Shown here piece by piece: positions 26,257 through 34,822 of a DNA stretch of 45,826 bases. The notes under the pieces are model-generated. The model made no database searches. It worked only from the letters and a program-made list of their open reading frames with translations, and was not told the origin of the DNA. The stretch's first letter is position 1, and the number at the start of each line of letters is the position of its first letter. Made by a program: the position numbers and the translations under genes. Source of the stretch: Roseateles toxinivorans (lineage in GTDB: Bacteria; Pseudomonadota; Gammaproteobacteria; Burkholderiales; Burkholderiaceae_C); contig CAMDHE010000022.1 of the NCBI GenBank assembly GCA_945898095.1, forward strand, positions 1 to 45,826, given 5' to 3'.

Positions 26257-28169
26257 TGCGGCACTACCGGCAGGTCAATGAAGCTGGCGGCCGCGCCGCC
26301 GCGGAACACGCGCTGGGTCGCGCGCACGAAGTCGCTGGCTTGGGCAAACATGATGTTCTCCACAAAGGATTGCGGGTTGCGGTCGTAGAGCGGGAACCAG
26401 CTCGACTGGATCTGCACCATCAGCCGGTGCCCCGGCAGCAGCGTGTGGCTGATGTGCGGCATCGGGATGCGGTAAGGCAGCACAGCGCCGCTCGGGATGG
26501 CGCTGGGTTTGGCCGGGTCATCGCGATAACGGGCACGGATCACGTCCATGGCGATCGGCAACTGATAGCCACCCATCTTTTCGTCGCCCGGCACTTCGTC
26601 AGGGTAGACGTCGATCAGCTTGACCACCCAGTCGCAATCGCTGCCGCTGGTGGCGGCAAACAGGTGTGCCACCGGCTGCCCGGCCAAGCGCAGTGGTTCG
26701 TTCAAGACCTCGGAGGTATAGACCAGCACGTCCGGCCGGTCAGCCGCGAAGCGCTGGTCATCCACCAGCCAGGCGTCCCAGTTGGAACCCGCCGCAGCTT
26801 GCGGCCGGATCGGCCGCGGGTGGTAGGGCACGGGCTTGTCGGGGTCCGACATGTACTCGTCGAAGCCGCCCTCGCCCACAGGCGGATCAAAGCTCAGGCG
26901 CTGCCCCGCTGCGATGTAAAGCGGCTTGGCGACCAGCGCGCAAGCACTGGCGTCCGCTGGGGGCCAATGAGCGTAGCGGCGCCAGACATTGCTGCCGGTC
27001 TCGAAGGCCATCACCGGCGCGAGCTCGCCGGCACGCATATCGCCCTTCAGGTGCCGCGCAAAGAACGGCAACAGCAACTGCTGACGGAACCAGCGTGCGG
27101 TCTCGCTGCCGAACTTGATCGCGCCGAGGCTCGCGCCTTGGTGGGCCGCCTCGGTACCGACGCCGCCCACGCCCGCATGGCTCCACGGGCCGATGACGAG
27201 GAAGTTGTTGGCACGGTTGCCCGGCTGCGCCTGCAGTGCCGCGTGGGTGTCAGTGCTGCCGTGGATGTCCTCGGCGTCCCACAGGCTGTGCACATGCAGG
27301 GTAGGCACCGTGAGCGGCCGTTGTGCCAGGATCTTGTCCAGGGCCTGCGCGCTCCAAAAGCTGTCGTAGTCCGGATGGGCGGCCAAGCGCTGCCAGAACG
27401 GCAGTTGGTCCAGCCCGACTTTCTGCGCCATGCCAGCGGCCGAGCCGGCGTTCAACCAGCGCTCGAACTGGTCGTAGCCAGATACCGGCCAGGGAATGTC
27501 CGAGCCTTTGGTGCTGGTCTGCCTGTGGATGTACTGCAGCGTCGCCGCCTGGCGGAAGGCGCCATGGCGAAACCAATCGTCGCCCATCCAGCCGTCCACC
27601 ATCGGATTGATCGGCACGCAAGCTTTAAGGGCCGGATGCGGGTCGATCAGGCTCATCAACGCGGTGAAGCCGTCGTAGCTGATGCCGATCGTGGCCACCC
27701 GCCCGTTGGACTCCGGCACGCTGTTGATCAGCCATTCGATGGTGTCAAAGGCGTCGGTGCTGTGATCGGTGTCGGTCGGGTTGAGCGGGCCGCGTAGAGG
27801 GCGATTCATCACATAAACGCCATCGCTCTTGTGCTTGCCGCGCACGTCCTGCAGCACCACGATGTAGCCGGCGGCCGTGAGTTCGCCATGGAAAGCGTAG
27901 AGCACCATGGCGGCGCGCGGGCTTGGTGCCAGGCGGCTGGCTTTGGCGGCGGCATACGGGGTGCGGTCGAGCACCATCGGCGCCTGCGACACGCCGTTCA
28001 AGGACTTAGGGATCATCAACACCGTGAACAGCTTGACGCCGTCGCGCATCGGCACCATCTCCTCACGACGGACATAGTCATCCAGGTTGATGGGCTTGAA
28101 CTCAGCGGGGATGTCGCTCTCAAGCTCGAGCGCAGTGGCTGGCGCCTTGTTGGTGATGTCGTCGTTCAT
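26253..28169 (-). CDS. Alpha-amino-acid ester hydrolase-like enzyme (CocE/S15 superfamily)
   Basis: A 638-residue enzyme. The triad is Ser164 (GISYDG), Asp298 (LWDAED) and His331 (GPWSHAG). The carboxylate cluster that binds the substrate ammonium group in alpha-amino-acid ester hydrolases is present: Asp198 (MGDDW), Glu300 and Asp301, at spacings that match the Xanthomonas enzyme (Ser174, Asp208, Asp307, Glu309, Asp310, His340) to within one residue. These enzymes hydrolyse or transfer alpha-aminoacyl groups from esters and amides, including beta-lactam antibiotics. Known members are exported; this one has no signal peptide. It probably removes an N-terminal aminoacyl group or opens a depsipeptide ester (inference). 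Confidence 0.87.
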   Translation of the reverse strand: MNDDITNKAPATALELESDIPAEFKPINLDDYVRREEMVPMRDGVKLFTVLMIPKSLNGVSQAPMVLDRTPYAAAKASRLAPSPRAAMVLYAFHGELTAAGYIVVLQDVRGKHKSDGVYVMNRPLRGPLNPTDTDHSTDAFDTIEWLINSVPESNGRVATIGISYDGFTALMSLIDPHPALKACVPINPMVDGWMGDDWFRHGAFRQAATLQYIHRQTSTKGSDIPWPVSGYDQFERWLNAGSAAGMAQKVGLDQLPFWQRLAAHPDYDSFWSAQALDKILAQRPLTVPTLHVHSLWDAEDIHGSTDTHAALQAQPGNRANNFLVIGPWSHAGVGGVGTEAAHQGASLGAIKFGSETARWFRQQLLLPFFARHLKGDMRAGELAPVMAFETGSNVWRRYAHWPPADASACALVAKPLYIAAGQRLSFDPPVGEGGFDEYMSDPDKPVPYHPRPIRPQAAAGSNWDAWLVDDQRFAADRPDVLVYTSEVLNEPLRLAGQPVAHLFAATSGSDCDWVVKLIDVYPDEVPGDEKMGGYQLPIAMDVIRARYRDDPAKPSAIPSGAVLPYRIPMPHISHTLLPGHRLMVQIQSSWFPLYDRNPQSFVENIMFAQASDFVRATQRVFRGGAAASFIDLPVVPQ

Positions 28170-29953
28170 GGCAGGACCGGCAAGATCAGGCGGGAGGGGT
28201 GGGCTGCATCATGCAGGACGGTTTGCAGCGCTCGGCGCATTGTGACGGCCGAAGCCACCGGCTCGCCACTGTGAAGGTTTGGGTCGGCGAACGGAAAGTT
28301 CGAGCCGCTCACGAACAAGCGCAGGCAACTGCCAGCGGGTACTTGGTGACCCACATAGGTGAGCGGGATCTGCACCCGCACCGGCTCACCCGGCGTGAGC
28401 ACGCGCTCGGCATCGAAGCCCTCGCGGTAGCGCAGGCGCAACTGACCGGCGGCGAGCTGGATGGTGCTGCCATCGGCCCGGTGTTCACCCAGCAGCAGCA
28501 CGAGATCGGCGTCCGGCACATCGGCGCTGGTGAAGAGCTCGACCGCGCCCTCGCCCAGTACCGTGAGCGGCTCGGTCAGTGGCCCGCTGTCGTACACCAG
28601 GGTTTCGTGGTCGCGCTCGCGTTCACGCAGCTCGTAGGGTCGGCCTGTGGCTTCAAGCATGGTGCTGATATGCGGCAGGCCCGGGTCGTCCACAAAGCTG
28701 TCGGCCGGTTGAGGCCCGGTCGGGGCATCGTGCAGCAGGCGCCCGTCGCCGCGTGCCGAGTTGGCTCGGCCCTGGCTCGACAGGTAGAGGGACAGCGACG
28801 ACACCTCGCGCGGCGGAAACGCGTCGAAGCCGCGCCACACATTGGCTCCGGTGATGAAGACGCTCGCTCGCCCGTGCAGAGCCGGACCAGGGCCTTGGCG
28901 CTTGAGGTGCCGGTCGAAGAAGGCAATGCGCAGCGCGCCCAGGTCGAGCGCAGCGTCCTCCCCGAGTTCGTAAGGCCCCAAGCTGGTGCCGCCGCCGCTG
29001 TAGCACTGGCCGTGATCCCAGGGGCCGATCAGCAGTTGACGTTGGTCAGCACCAAGCTTGCGGGCCTCGATGCCCCGCCACAGCGTGAGCGGCCCGACGC
29101 ACAGGTCGAAGTTGCCGCTGACCACCAGGGTCGGAATGTCGATACCGGCGAGTTCCTTTGCCGAGGCGGTGCGGGCTTGCCACCAGTCGTCAAAGCTCGG
29201 GTGTGCCAGCACGTCTCGGTAATGCGCCAGAAAGTCGCCCTTCAGCAAGCCGTCTGCAGCGTCCAGCGCGGGGCGCGACAGCATCCGCTGCAGGCCGGCT
29301 GGGTCGCCCAGCAGCGGCAGGATGCCCATGAAGCCGCCGGTCAGCTCAGCCATCGACTCGATTTGCAGCAAAAAGGCCCAGCGCATCGTGTGTTGACGGC
29401 AGAACATGCCGCCTGGGTAAGGCGGCTCACGGAAGAAATCCAGGCTCGGCACCGCCGGCACGATGCAGCGCAGATGCGGCGGGCGCGCCACGGCGGCGAG
29501 GATGGCGGTCATCGCCAGGTAACTGCTGCCGTCCATGCCGACATCGCCAGTGCACCAGGGCTGCGCGGCGATCCACTCGACGGTGTCGTAGCCGTCGCTG
29601 CGCTCGTGCGGGGCGTTGAAGCTGAAAGTGCCTTCGCTCTCCCCTATGCCGCGAATCATCTGGATCACCAGCGCGTAGCCCGCCTCGACGTAACGGAGCA
29701 CTCCCAGGCGCCTGAAGCCGAGCACGCCTTCTTTGTACGGCGTGCGCAGCAGGATGGCTGGCACCGGATGACCCGCCGTGTCGGCAGGCAACCAGACCTG
29801 CGTGTCCAGCCGCACGCCGTCGCGCACGGCCAAGCGCAGTCGATGGTCGGGCGGCGGCATTCGGTCCAGAGGCGGCGCTTCCCCGCGCGCGGCGGCGGCC
29901 AGCAGCGCGGTAGAGCTGACCGACTCGCTCCTGTCCGCGGCCGAGCCGCTCAT
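28166..29953 (-). CDS. CocE/NonD family serine hydrolase
   Basis: A 595-residue enzyme with Ser144 in GSSYLA, Asp283 in GNFDLCVG and His314 in GPWDHGQ, followed by the C-terminal jelly roll (about 370-590). It lacks the carboxylate cluster seen in its downstream neighbour, so it is a different specificity type, nearer to CocE and to acyl-ester or amide hydrolases. Start and stop both overlap their neighbours (ATGA at each end), so expression is tightly linked to the S9 peptidase upstream. No signal peptide is present. Confidence 0.88.
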   Translation of the reverse strand: MSGSAADRSESVSSTALLAAAARGEAPPLDRMPPPDHRLRLAVRDGVRLDTQVWLPADTAGHPVPAILLRTPYKEGVLGFRRLGVLRYVEAGYALVIQMIRGIGESEGTFSFNAPHERSDGYDTVEWIAAQPWCTGDVGMDGSSYLAMTAILAAVARPPHLRCIVPAVPSLDFFREPPYPGGMFCRQHTMRWAFLLQIESMAELTGGFMGILPLLGDPAGLQRMLSRPALDAADGLLKGDFLAHYRDVLAHPSFDDWWQARTASAKELAGIDIPTLVVSGNFDLCVGPLTLWRGIEARKLGADQRQLLIGPWDHGQCYSGGGTSLGPYELGEDAALDLGALRIAFFDRHLKRQGPGPALHGRASVFITGANVWRGFDAFPPREVSSLSLYLSSQGRANSARGDGRLLHDAPTGPQPADSFVDDPGLPHISTMLEATGRPYELRERERDHETLVYDSGPLTEPLTVLGEGAVELFTSADVPDADLVLLLGEHRADGSTIQLAAGQLRLRYREGFDAERVLTPGEPVRVQIPLTYVGHQVPAGSCLRLFVSGSNFPFADPNLHSGEPVASAVTMRRALQTVLHDAAHPSRLILPVLP

Positions 29954-32235
29954 GCAGGGGCCCCAGGCCGCGGTGGCTTCACGCCCATCAGGTGTTCGAC
30001 AAAGTAGTCGAACAGCCGGCGCTGGATCGAAGGCCCGGCGATCACGGCATGCCCGGCATTGGGCACGATCAACAGATCGAAGTTCCGGTCGGCCTTGATC
30101 AGCGCATCGACCATGCGCAGGGTGAGGCCCGGATGCACGTTGTCGTCCATCTCGCCGTGGATCAGGAACAGGTCACCGCTGATGCGCGAGGCCAGCGTGG
30201 TGTTGTCCTGTGCCGTGAACAGAGCGTCTTCGTACAGGCCCTGGTAGCGGTCGCTCCAGCCTGCGGTATAGCCACGCTGGTCGTGGTTGCCACAGACTGC
30301 CACGCCGACCTTGTAGAACTCCGGGTACTCGCCCAAAGCGCGCACCGTGGCGTAGCCGCCGCCCGAGCCGCCAGCGATGCCAACGCGATCCATATCCATC
30401 CACGGCCGTGTAGCGGCGATCGCGCGGGTCGCATGCGGATGGTCCGACAGGCCGGCACAGCTCTCGACCTGGCCATAGGAGGCGAGTTGAAAGGCGCGCG
30501 AACGGTAGGGCGTGCCGCGGCCGTCGATCATCACCACCACAAAGCCGATGGCGGCAAGCTGCTCTGCCGTGGCGCTGTGATAGCTGTTGCCCCAGCCCTT
30601 GGCTACCACGGCCGTCTGCACGCCGCCGTAGATCAGGTCGATGACCGGGTAGCGCTGCGCCGGATCGAAACCTGGGGGTTTGTAGATCACACCCCACAGC
30701 GCGTCCGAACCGCCGAGCGCGTCGGCATCCGGTGCGGGCACCGAGAAGGGTTCGGGCATTGGCATCGCGGCCGGCCAACTGTCCACCGGGTCGGCAGTCT
30801 GAAGATCCATCAGCACGGCACCGGTTTTCGCATCTCGAAGGACCGTGCGCGGCGGCTGTGAAACGGTCGACCAGCTGTCCACGAAGCAGGCACCGCTCGG
30901 CGCCATGCTGCTGGCGCCATCGCCGCCGAGTTGGGCCTGGATGAACTGATGCAGTCCGGCCTCGGGGGTCAGCGGCCGGAGATCGCTGCCGTCGAAGCCG
31001 ACACTGTAAGCCAGGCAAAAATAGGGATCGAGCGCAGGATCCATGCCGCTGGCCGAGAACACGATCCGTTGCGCGGCCTCATCGACATGCAAGATGCCAC
31101 GCACGAGCCAGGCGCCGTGCGTGATCGCTCGGCATTCACCATCAGGCCCGACGAGGTAGAGATGGCCCCAGCCGCTGCGCTCTGACCAGCAGATCAAGCG
31201 GCCGTCCCGGAGTTCCTGAAAAATCGCCGGCTCGGGCGCACCCGAAGCCATGGTCACCGGACTCGAGTCCGATTCCTGGTGCACCACCTCGGCTGCACCG
31301 CTGCCCACATCGACCCGCCAAAGGCGCAGGCACTTGAAGTCACGGCTGGATTCGAGGTAGAAAAAACGCTCACTGTCTGCCGACCAACGCGCTTCCAGCA
31401 TGGGGAATGCGGTGATGGAGCGGCATTCCAGGCCCTCGATCTGTGCGCGCACCCGGCGACCGTCGCGGCCCAGGAACCACAGCTCGACCTTGGCACCATC
31501 GACATCCTGTGGCGTCGGGTAAGAGTAGCTGTGCAACCTCGGCCGCACGCCCTCGGTGGGCACGGCCTGCACCAGATGATTGAGCGGTAAGTGCCGTCGG
31601 TCGACACGCAACACCGCCAGGGTCTTCGAGTCGGGCGACCACAACACGCTGGGCTTCAGCTCCTCGGGGTGGTTGCGAAAGTGCACCTGCGAGGTGAAGT
31701 CGGTGAAGTCGCCCCAACCCCAGCCCGGCTCGCCGTCGTCGGTCAACGCGCAGGGCGCGGCAGCCCCGAGTTCACGCAAATTGAGGTTGACGCCGGCGAG
31801 GGATACCGCCACCGTGCCATCTGGCGCAGCCAGATCGTTGGCTCCGAAGGCCTCACCCAGCAACTCCAGTCGGTCCGTCGCCCGATGCCACCGCCAGCGG
31901 CTCCCATGGGCCGCGAACAGCAGGCTGTCGCTTGCCTGTTCAAAGGCCACCTGCGCCAGACCCAACTCACCAGGTTCGATTTCTTTCTCGGCGAGCTTGG
32001 TGAGCGAGTTGGCCAGCGCCACGTGATCAAACAGATCGGATTGCTGCTGCTTGTGGACCTCAACCAGCACATACCGTAGGCCGGTTCGGTCACGCGTGGC
32101 GTGCCAGAAGTGGGAACTGTCTGCGGCCCAAGTGGGCCGCACCGCGCCGCGCAAAAGCTTGGCTTCGCGCTTGCCGAAAGCCAAGCCAGCAGCCAGTTGG
32201 TAGTGCTCGGTCAGCCTTGGGCTCGGCGGGTTCAT
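29950..32235 (-). CDS. S9 family peptidase (DPP IV-like), paralogue 2
   Basis: A 761-residue beta-propeller plus hydrolase peptidase. Ser624 lies in GGSGGGY; the acid is in HGEMDDNVH and the base in NAGHAV; the oxyanion Tyr is in LIYGGVQ. As in the paralogue at 3550-5826, the N-terminus-binding Glu-Glu loop is replaced (WGWGDFTDF), so dipeptidyl specificity is doubtful. ATG 32235 is preferred over a TTG at 32250 because GGAG lies 9 bases before it. It follows the TonB receptor by 27 bases, so it is probably the first enzyme to meet the imported substrate. No signal peptide is present. Confidence 0.9.
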   Translation of the reverse strand: MNPPSPRLTEHYQLAAGLAFGKREAKLLRGAVRPTWAADSSHFWHATRDRTGLRYVLVEVHKQQQSDLFDHVALANSLTKLAEKEIEPGELGLAQVAFEQASDSLLFAAHGSRWRWHRATDRLELLGEAFGANDLAAPDGTVAVSLAGVNLNLRELGAAAPCALTDDGEPGWGWGDFTDFTSQVHFRNHPEELKPSVLWSPDSKTLAVLRVDRRHLPLNHLVQAVPTEGVRPRLHSYSYPTPQDVDGAKVELWFLGRDGRRVRAQIEGLECRSITAFPMLEARWSADSERFFYLESSRDFKCLRLWRVDVGSGAAEVVHQESDSSPVTMASGAPEPAIFQELRDGRLICWSERSGWGHLYLVGPDGECRAITHGAWLVRGILHVDEAAQRIVFSASGMDPALDPYFCLAYSVGFDGSDLRPLTPEAGLHQFIQAQLGGDGASSMAPSGACFVDSWSTVSQPPRTVLRDAKTGAVLMDLQTADPVDSWPAAMPMPEPFSVPAPDADALGGSDALWGVIYKPPGFDPAQRYPVIDLIYGGVQTAVVAKGWGNSYHSATAEQLAAIGFVVVMIDGRGTPYRSRAFQLASYGQVESCAGLSDHPHATRAIAATRPWMDMDRVGIAGGSGGGYATVRALGEYPEFYKVGVAVCGNHDQRGYTAGWSDRYQGLYEDALFTAQDNTTLASRISGDLFLIHGEMDDNVHPGLTLRMVDALIKADRNFDLLIVPNAGHAVIAGPSIQRRLFDYFVEHLMGVKPPRPGAPA

Positions 32236-32262
32236 CGCGGCGGTCTCCAAGGGGATGAAGCT

Positions 32263-34494
32263 TCAGAAACTGTACTTGAAGTCCACCCCCACCGTACGTG
32301 GAGGCACATAGGTCGTCAATACCAGCGGGATCGCCGTGATGGGACGGCGCTTGAAGTTGGAGTCGTCGCGGTTCAGCAGGTTGTCGCCGTAGATGCCCGC
32401 CTCCCAGTCCCCGCTGCGCACAGCGGCGCGCAGATATAGCTGCTTGCTGGCCGGGTTGCGCTCGGCTTCGCTGTTGGAGATCGCCGAGAAGGTCGGCGCG
32501 CTTTCGCGGTAACGGCCCGTGATCTGGGCTCGCAGGGCGTCGCTGAAGTTGAAGCTGTAGTCGGCCGTCAGCCCCACCTTGGTCTTGGGTGTGAGCTGGA
32601 TGATGTTGCCATCCTGAGCCACCACGACGCCCTGTGCATTGCGTACGGTGCCCTTGATCTTGGCGTCGATGTAGGCGAAGCTGAGCCCGACGTTCAACCC
32701 AGGACTCAGGCGGCCGCCCAACTCGACCTCGGCACCCGTGGATTCGGCTTTGCCGACATTTGCGGTGTAGCCGTTCAGGCCGTCCTTGGTAGACAGAGCG
32801 AGTTGGAGATCGTTCCAGTCGTTGCGATAGACATAGGTATTGAGGTACCAACCGCGGGCCGGACTGGTCTTCACACCCGCCTCATAGGCGATCAGCGTTT
32901 CAGGGTTGAAGCCACGCGGCGCTTCGGGGTAAAGGTTTGCTGCCAGAGTATTGGCACCGCCGCCTCTGAAGCCCTTGGACACTTTGGCGAACACCAGCGT
33001 TTCCGGGCTGTAGTTCCAGTTCAGCACCAGCTTGGGCGAGGTGGCGCTGGCCTTGTTGCTGCCGCTGGTTGTGGTGCCTACCTTGGTGCCGAAGATGGCC
33101 GAGCTCGTATCCTGGAAGGTGCTGACGGTCTTGTCCTCGGAGTAGTAGCGCAGGCCGGTCTGGATCGACCAGTCTTTGGCCAGTTTGTATTCGGCCTCGC
33201 CGAAAAAGGCGTAGGCCTTGGTGTTGTGAATCTCCGACAGCAGGTTTTTGTCATTGACCAGCCCAAAGCCTGGCACCGTGATGATGTAGCCCGTTGGCGG
33301 GATGTCCTGGTTGGCGTCGCGGTAGTAGGCGCCGACCGTCCATCCGAGGGCCTGGTCGCCATTGGAAGCAAGACGTAACTCCTCGGTGAAGGCCTTCGCA
33401 TGCGACGGAAAGCTGCCATAGGCCGTACCACCTGCGCCGGCAGGGCCGAAGAACAGCGGCGTGATGAAGCTGTTGTCGAGGGTGCGCGTGATTTCTTGGT
33501 CGAACGCGGTCGTTGACGAGACCAGGCTGACCGGACCCAAGTCGTAGTTGATCGTCAGATTGCTGACCTTGCTTTGGTTGTTGCGCTGGTTGCGAGCCAT
33601 GATCTTGCCTGCCCCGGGAAAGGCCTTGGCAGGATCAAGCAGACCGGGCGAGTTAGCACCGCCGTCCCCGCCATTGGTTTCGCTCGAGATGAAGCTGGCG
33701 TCGACTGTCAGATTGGGCTGTGGCGTCCAGCGCAGGGCCAGCCGCAGGTCAGTTTTGGTGGCCTCATTGGTGTTCTTCAAGCCCAGGTCCGGGATGGCGA
33801 TCCAACCGGGCAGTTTCTGACTGCCATAGGCCGCAATCAGGGCCAGCTGATTCGCCACAAGCGGAACGTTGACACTGCCCTGGGCGCGGTTGCCGCTACC
33901 GCCTCCTGACACCTGAGAACCACCGAAGGCGACGCGACCGAAGAAACGCGAGGCATCAGGCTTCTTGGTGATGATGCGGATGGTGCCGCCCATGGAGCCC
34001 TCACCGAAAAGCGTGCCCTGCGGCCCGCGCAGCACTTCGACCCGCTCGACGTCCCACAGGCCGAAATCTGGCTGTGCGCCTGGGAACCCGCCCAGCGGCG
34101 CCTCGTCGATGTAGAGGCCGTTGGCGGAAGAGTTTTCCGCTGCTTCAGAAAGATTGCCGACACCGCGAATGCTGATGTTCAGTTCGCCCGCGTTGAGCGC
34201 GCCAATGGTCACCCCAGCCACCGAGTTGCCGAGTTCCTCGATCGACTTGACGCCAGTACGCTCCAGCGCTTGGCCGGTCACCGAGTACAGGCTGATCGGC
34301 ACGTCCTGCGCCTCTTGCGGCCGTTTCTGGGCGGTGACGATGACTCGTTCAAGCTCCACTGCGGACTTGGGATTCTTGACGTCGGATGGCTTGTCCGCTG
34401 GCGCGGTAGTTTGCGCCAAGGTTGTCGTGCAGGCGTATGACAGGCACACCAGAACAGCCGCATGCGCGATCTGACGGATCGGGCTTAATTTCAT
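32263..34494 (-). CDS. TonB-dependent outer-membrane receptor
   Basis: A 743-residue receptor: signal peptide 1-27 (cleavage after TLA), TonB box around ERVIVTAQK (residues 49-57), a plug domain to about residue 180 with VLRGPQGTLFG and GGTIRIITKKP, then a 22-strand barrel ending in Phe. It should bring a large solute across the outer membrane using TonB energy. ATG 34494 is chosen because AGGA lies 6 bases upstream; ATGs at 34500 and 34509 are alternatives. It heads the minus-strand operon, divergent from a TetR gene. The sequence is of the general 'iron complex/vitamin/oligomer' group, so iron-siderophore uptake is the main alternative to peptide uptake. Confidence 0.94.
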   Translation of the reverse strand: MKLSPIRQIAHAAVLVCLSYACTTTLAQTTAPADKPSDVKNPKSAVELERVIVTAQKRPQEAQDVPISLYSVTGQALERTGVKSIEELGNSVAGVTIGALNAGELNISIRGVGNLSEAAENSSANGLYIDEAPLGGFPGAQPDFGLWDVERVEVLRGPQGTLFGEGSMGGTIRIITKKPDASRFFGRVAFGGSQVSGGGSGNRAQGSVNVPLVANQLALIAAYGSQKLPGWIAIPDLGLKNTNEATKTDLRLALRWTPQPNLTVDASFISSETNGGDGGANSPGLLDPAKAFPGAGKIMARNQRNNQSKVSNLTINYDLGPVSLVSSTTAFDQEITRTLDNSFITPLFFGPAGAGGTAYGSFPSHAKAFTEELRLASNGDQALGWTVGAYYRDANQDIPPTGYIITVPGFGLVNDKNLLSEIHNTKAYAFFGEAEYKLAKDWSIQTGLRYYSEDKTVSTFQDTSSAIFGTKVGTTTSGSNKASATSPKLVLNWNYSPETLVFAKVSKGFRGGGANTLAANLYPEAPRGFNPETLIAYEAGVKTSPARGWYLNTYVYRNDWNDLQLALSTKDGLNGYTANVGKAESTGAEVELGGRLSPGLNVGLSFAYIDAKIKGTVRNAQGVVVAQDGNIIQLTPKTKVGLTADYSFNFSDALRAQITGRYRESAPTFSAISNSEAERNPASKQLYLRAAVRSGDWEAGIYGDNLLNRDDSNFKRRPITAIPLVLTTYVPPRTVGVDFKYSF

Positions 34495-34576
34495 GCTCAT
34501 TCCTTTCATAGTGGCAGCGCCGAGCTGCCGCAGGTAGGTTGCAATATGAGGGGCCTGTCAGCGTCGAAAATCGTTT

Positions 34577-34592
34577 TTGACAGAGGTGTCAA
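34577..34592. promoter_or_regulatory. Palindromic operator candidate, site 1 (TTGACA-N4-TGTCAA)
   Basis: Perfect 6+6 palindrome with spacer GAGG, 83 bases before the receptor start. The twin at 34604-34619 has the same arms, and centre-to-centre distance is 27 bases. Both arms equal the -35 consensus TTGACA, so a bound repressor would block polymerase. The natural candidate is the adjacent TetR protein. Confidence 0.7.
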
Positions 34593-34603
34593 TGTCATAC
34601 CTA

Positions 34604-34619
34604 TTGACAGAAATGTCAA
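34604..34619. promoter_or_regulatory. Palindromic operator candidate, site 2 (TTGACA-N4-TGTCAA)
   Basis: Second perfect copy, with spacer GAAA. The region is AT-rich compared with the rest of the window. No good -10 box can be fixed at 17 bases from either arm, so promoter direction stays open; location favours control of the leftward receptor operon, and possibly of tetR as well. Confidence 0.7.
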
Positions 34620-34743
34620 TATTCGGACAAACCCCCATACGCCTAGCGACATTCGAGGCGCAGCATCGCTTAGGGACGCTCTGCATAACCCCTCGCGGTT
34701 TGTGCTGGCCCGGCCTCGGGCGGTCTGCGGCGTTGCATTTATT

Positions 34744-34765
34744 GCCAATAGCACGCGCTATTGGC
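34744..34765. promoter_or_regulatory. Perfect 9-bp inverted repeat upstream of tetR-type gene
   Basis: GCCAATAGC-ACGC-GCTATTGGC. It lies 57 bases before the TetR start and shares no sequence with the TTGACA palindromes. It has no T-run, so it is not an intrinsic terminator. It may be an operator for another regulator or an RNA hairpin in the tetR leader. Confidence 0.5.
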
Positions 34766-34822
34766 TGCAAAACGCGCCTTGCATCCCATCCCGATCCGCG
34801 CTGCACACACTCGCGTTGAGTT

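Larger units (their letters stand above)
34510..34822. other. Divergent intergenic region between receptor operon and TetR gene
   Basis: 313 bases without a credible gene. It carries the two TTGACA palindromes (near the receptor) and the GCCAATAGC palindrome (near tetR). Open frames crossing it lack ribosome sites and are treated as chance. It is the only large gap that could house promoters for the 15-gene minus-strand operon. Confidence 0.7.
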
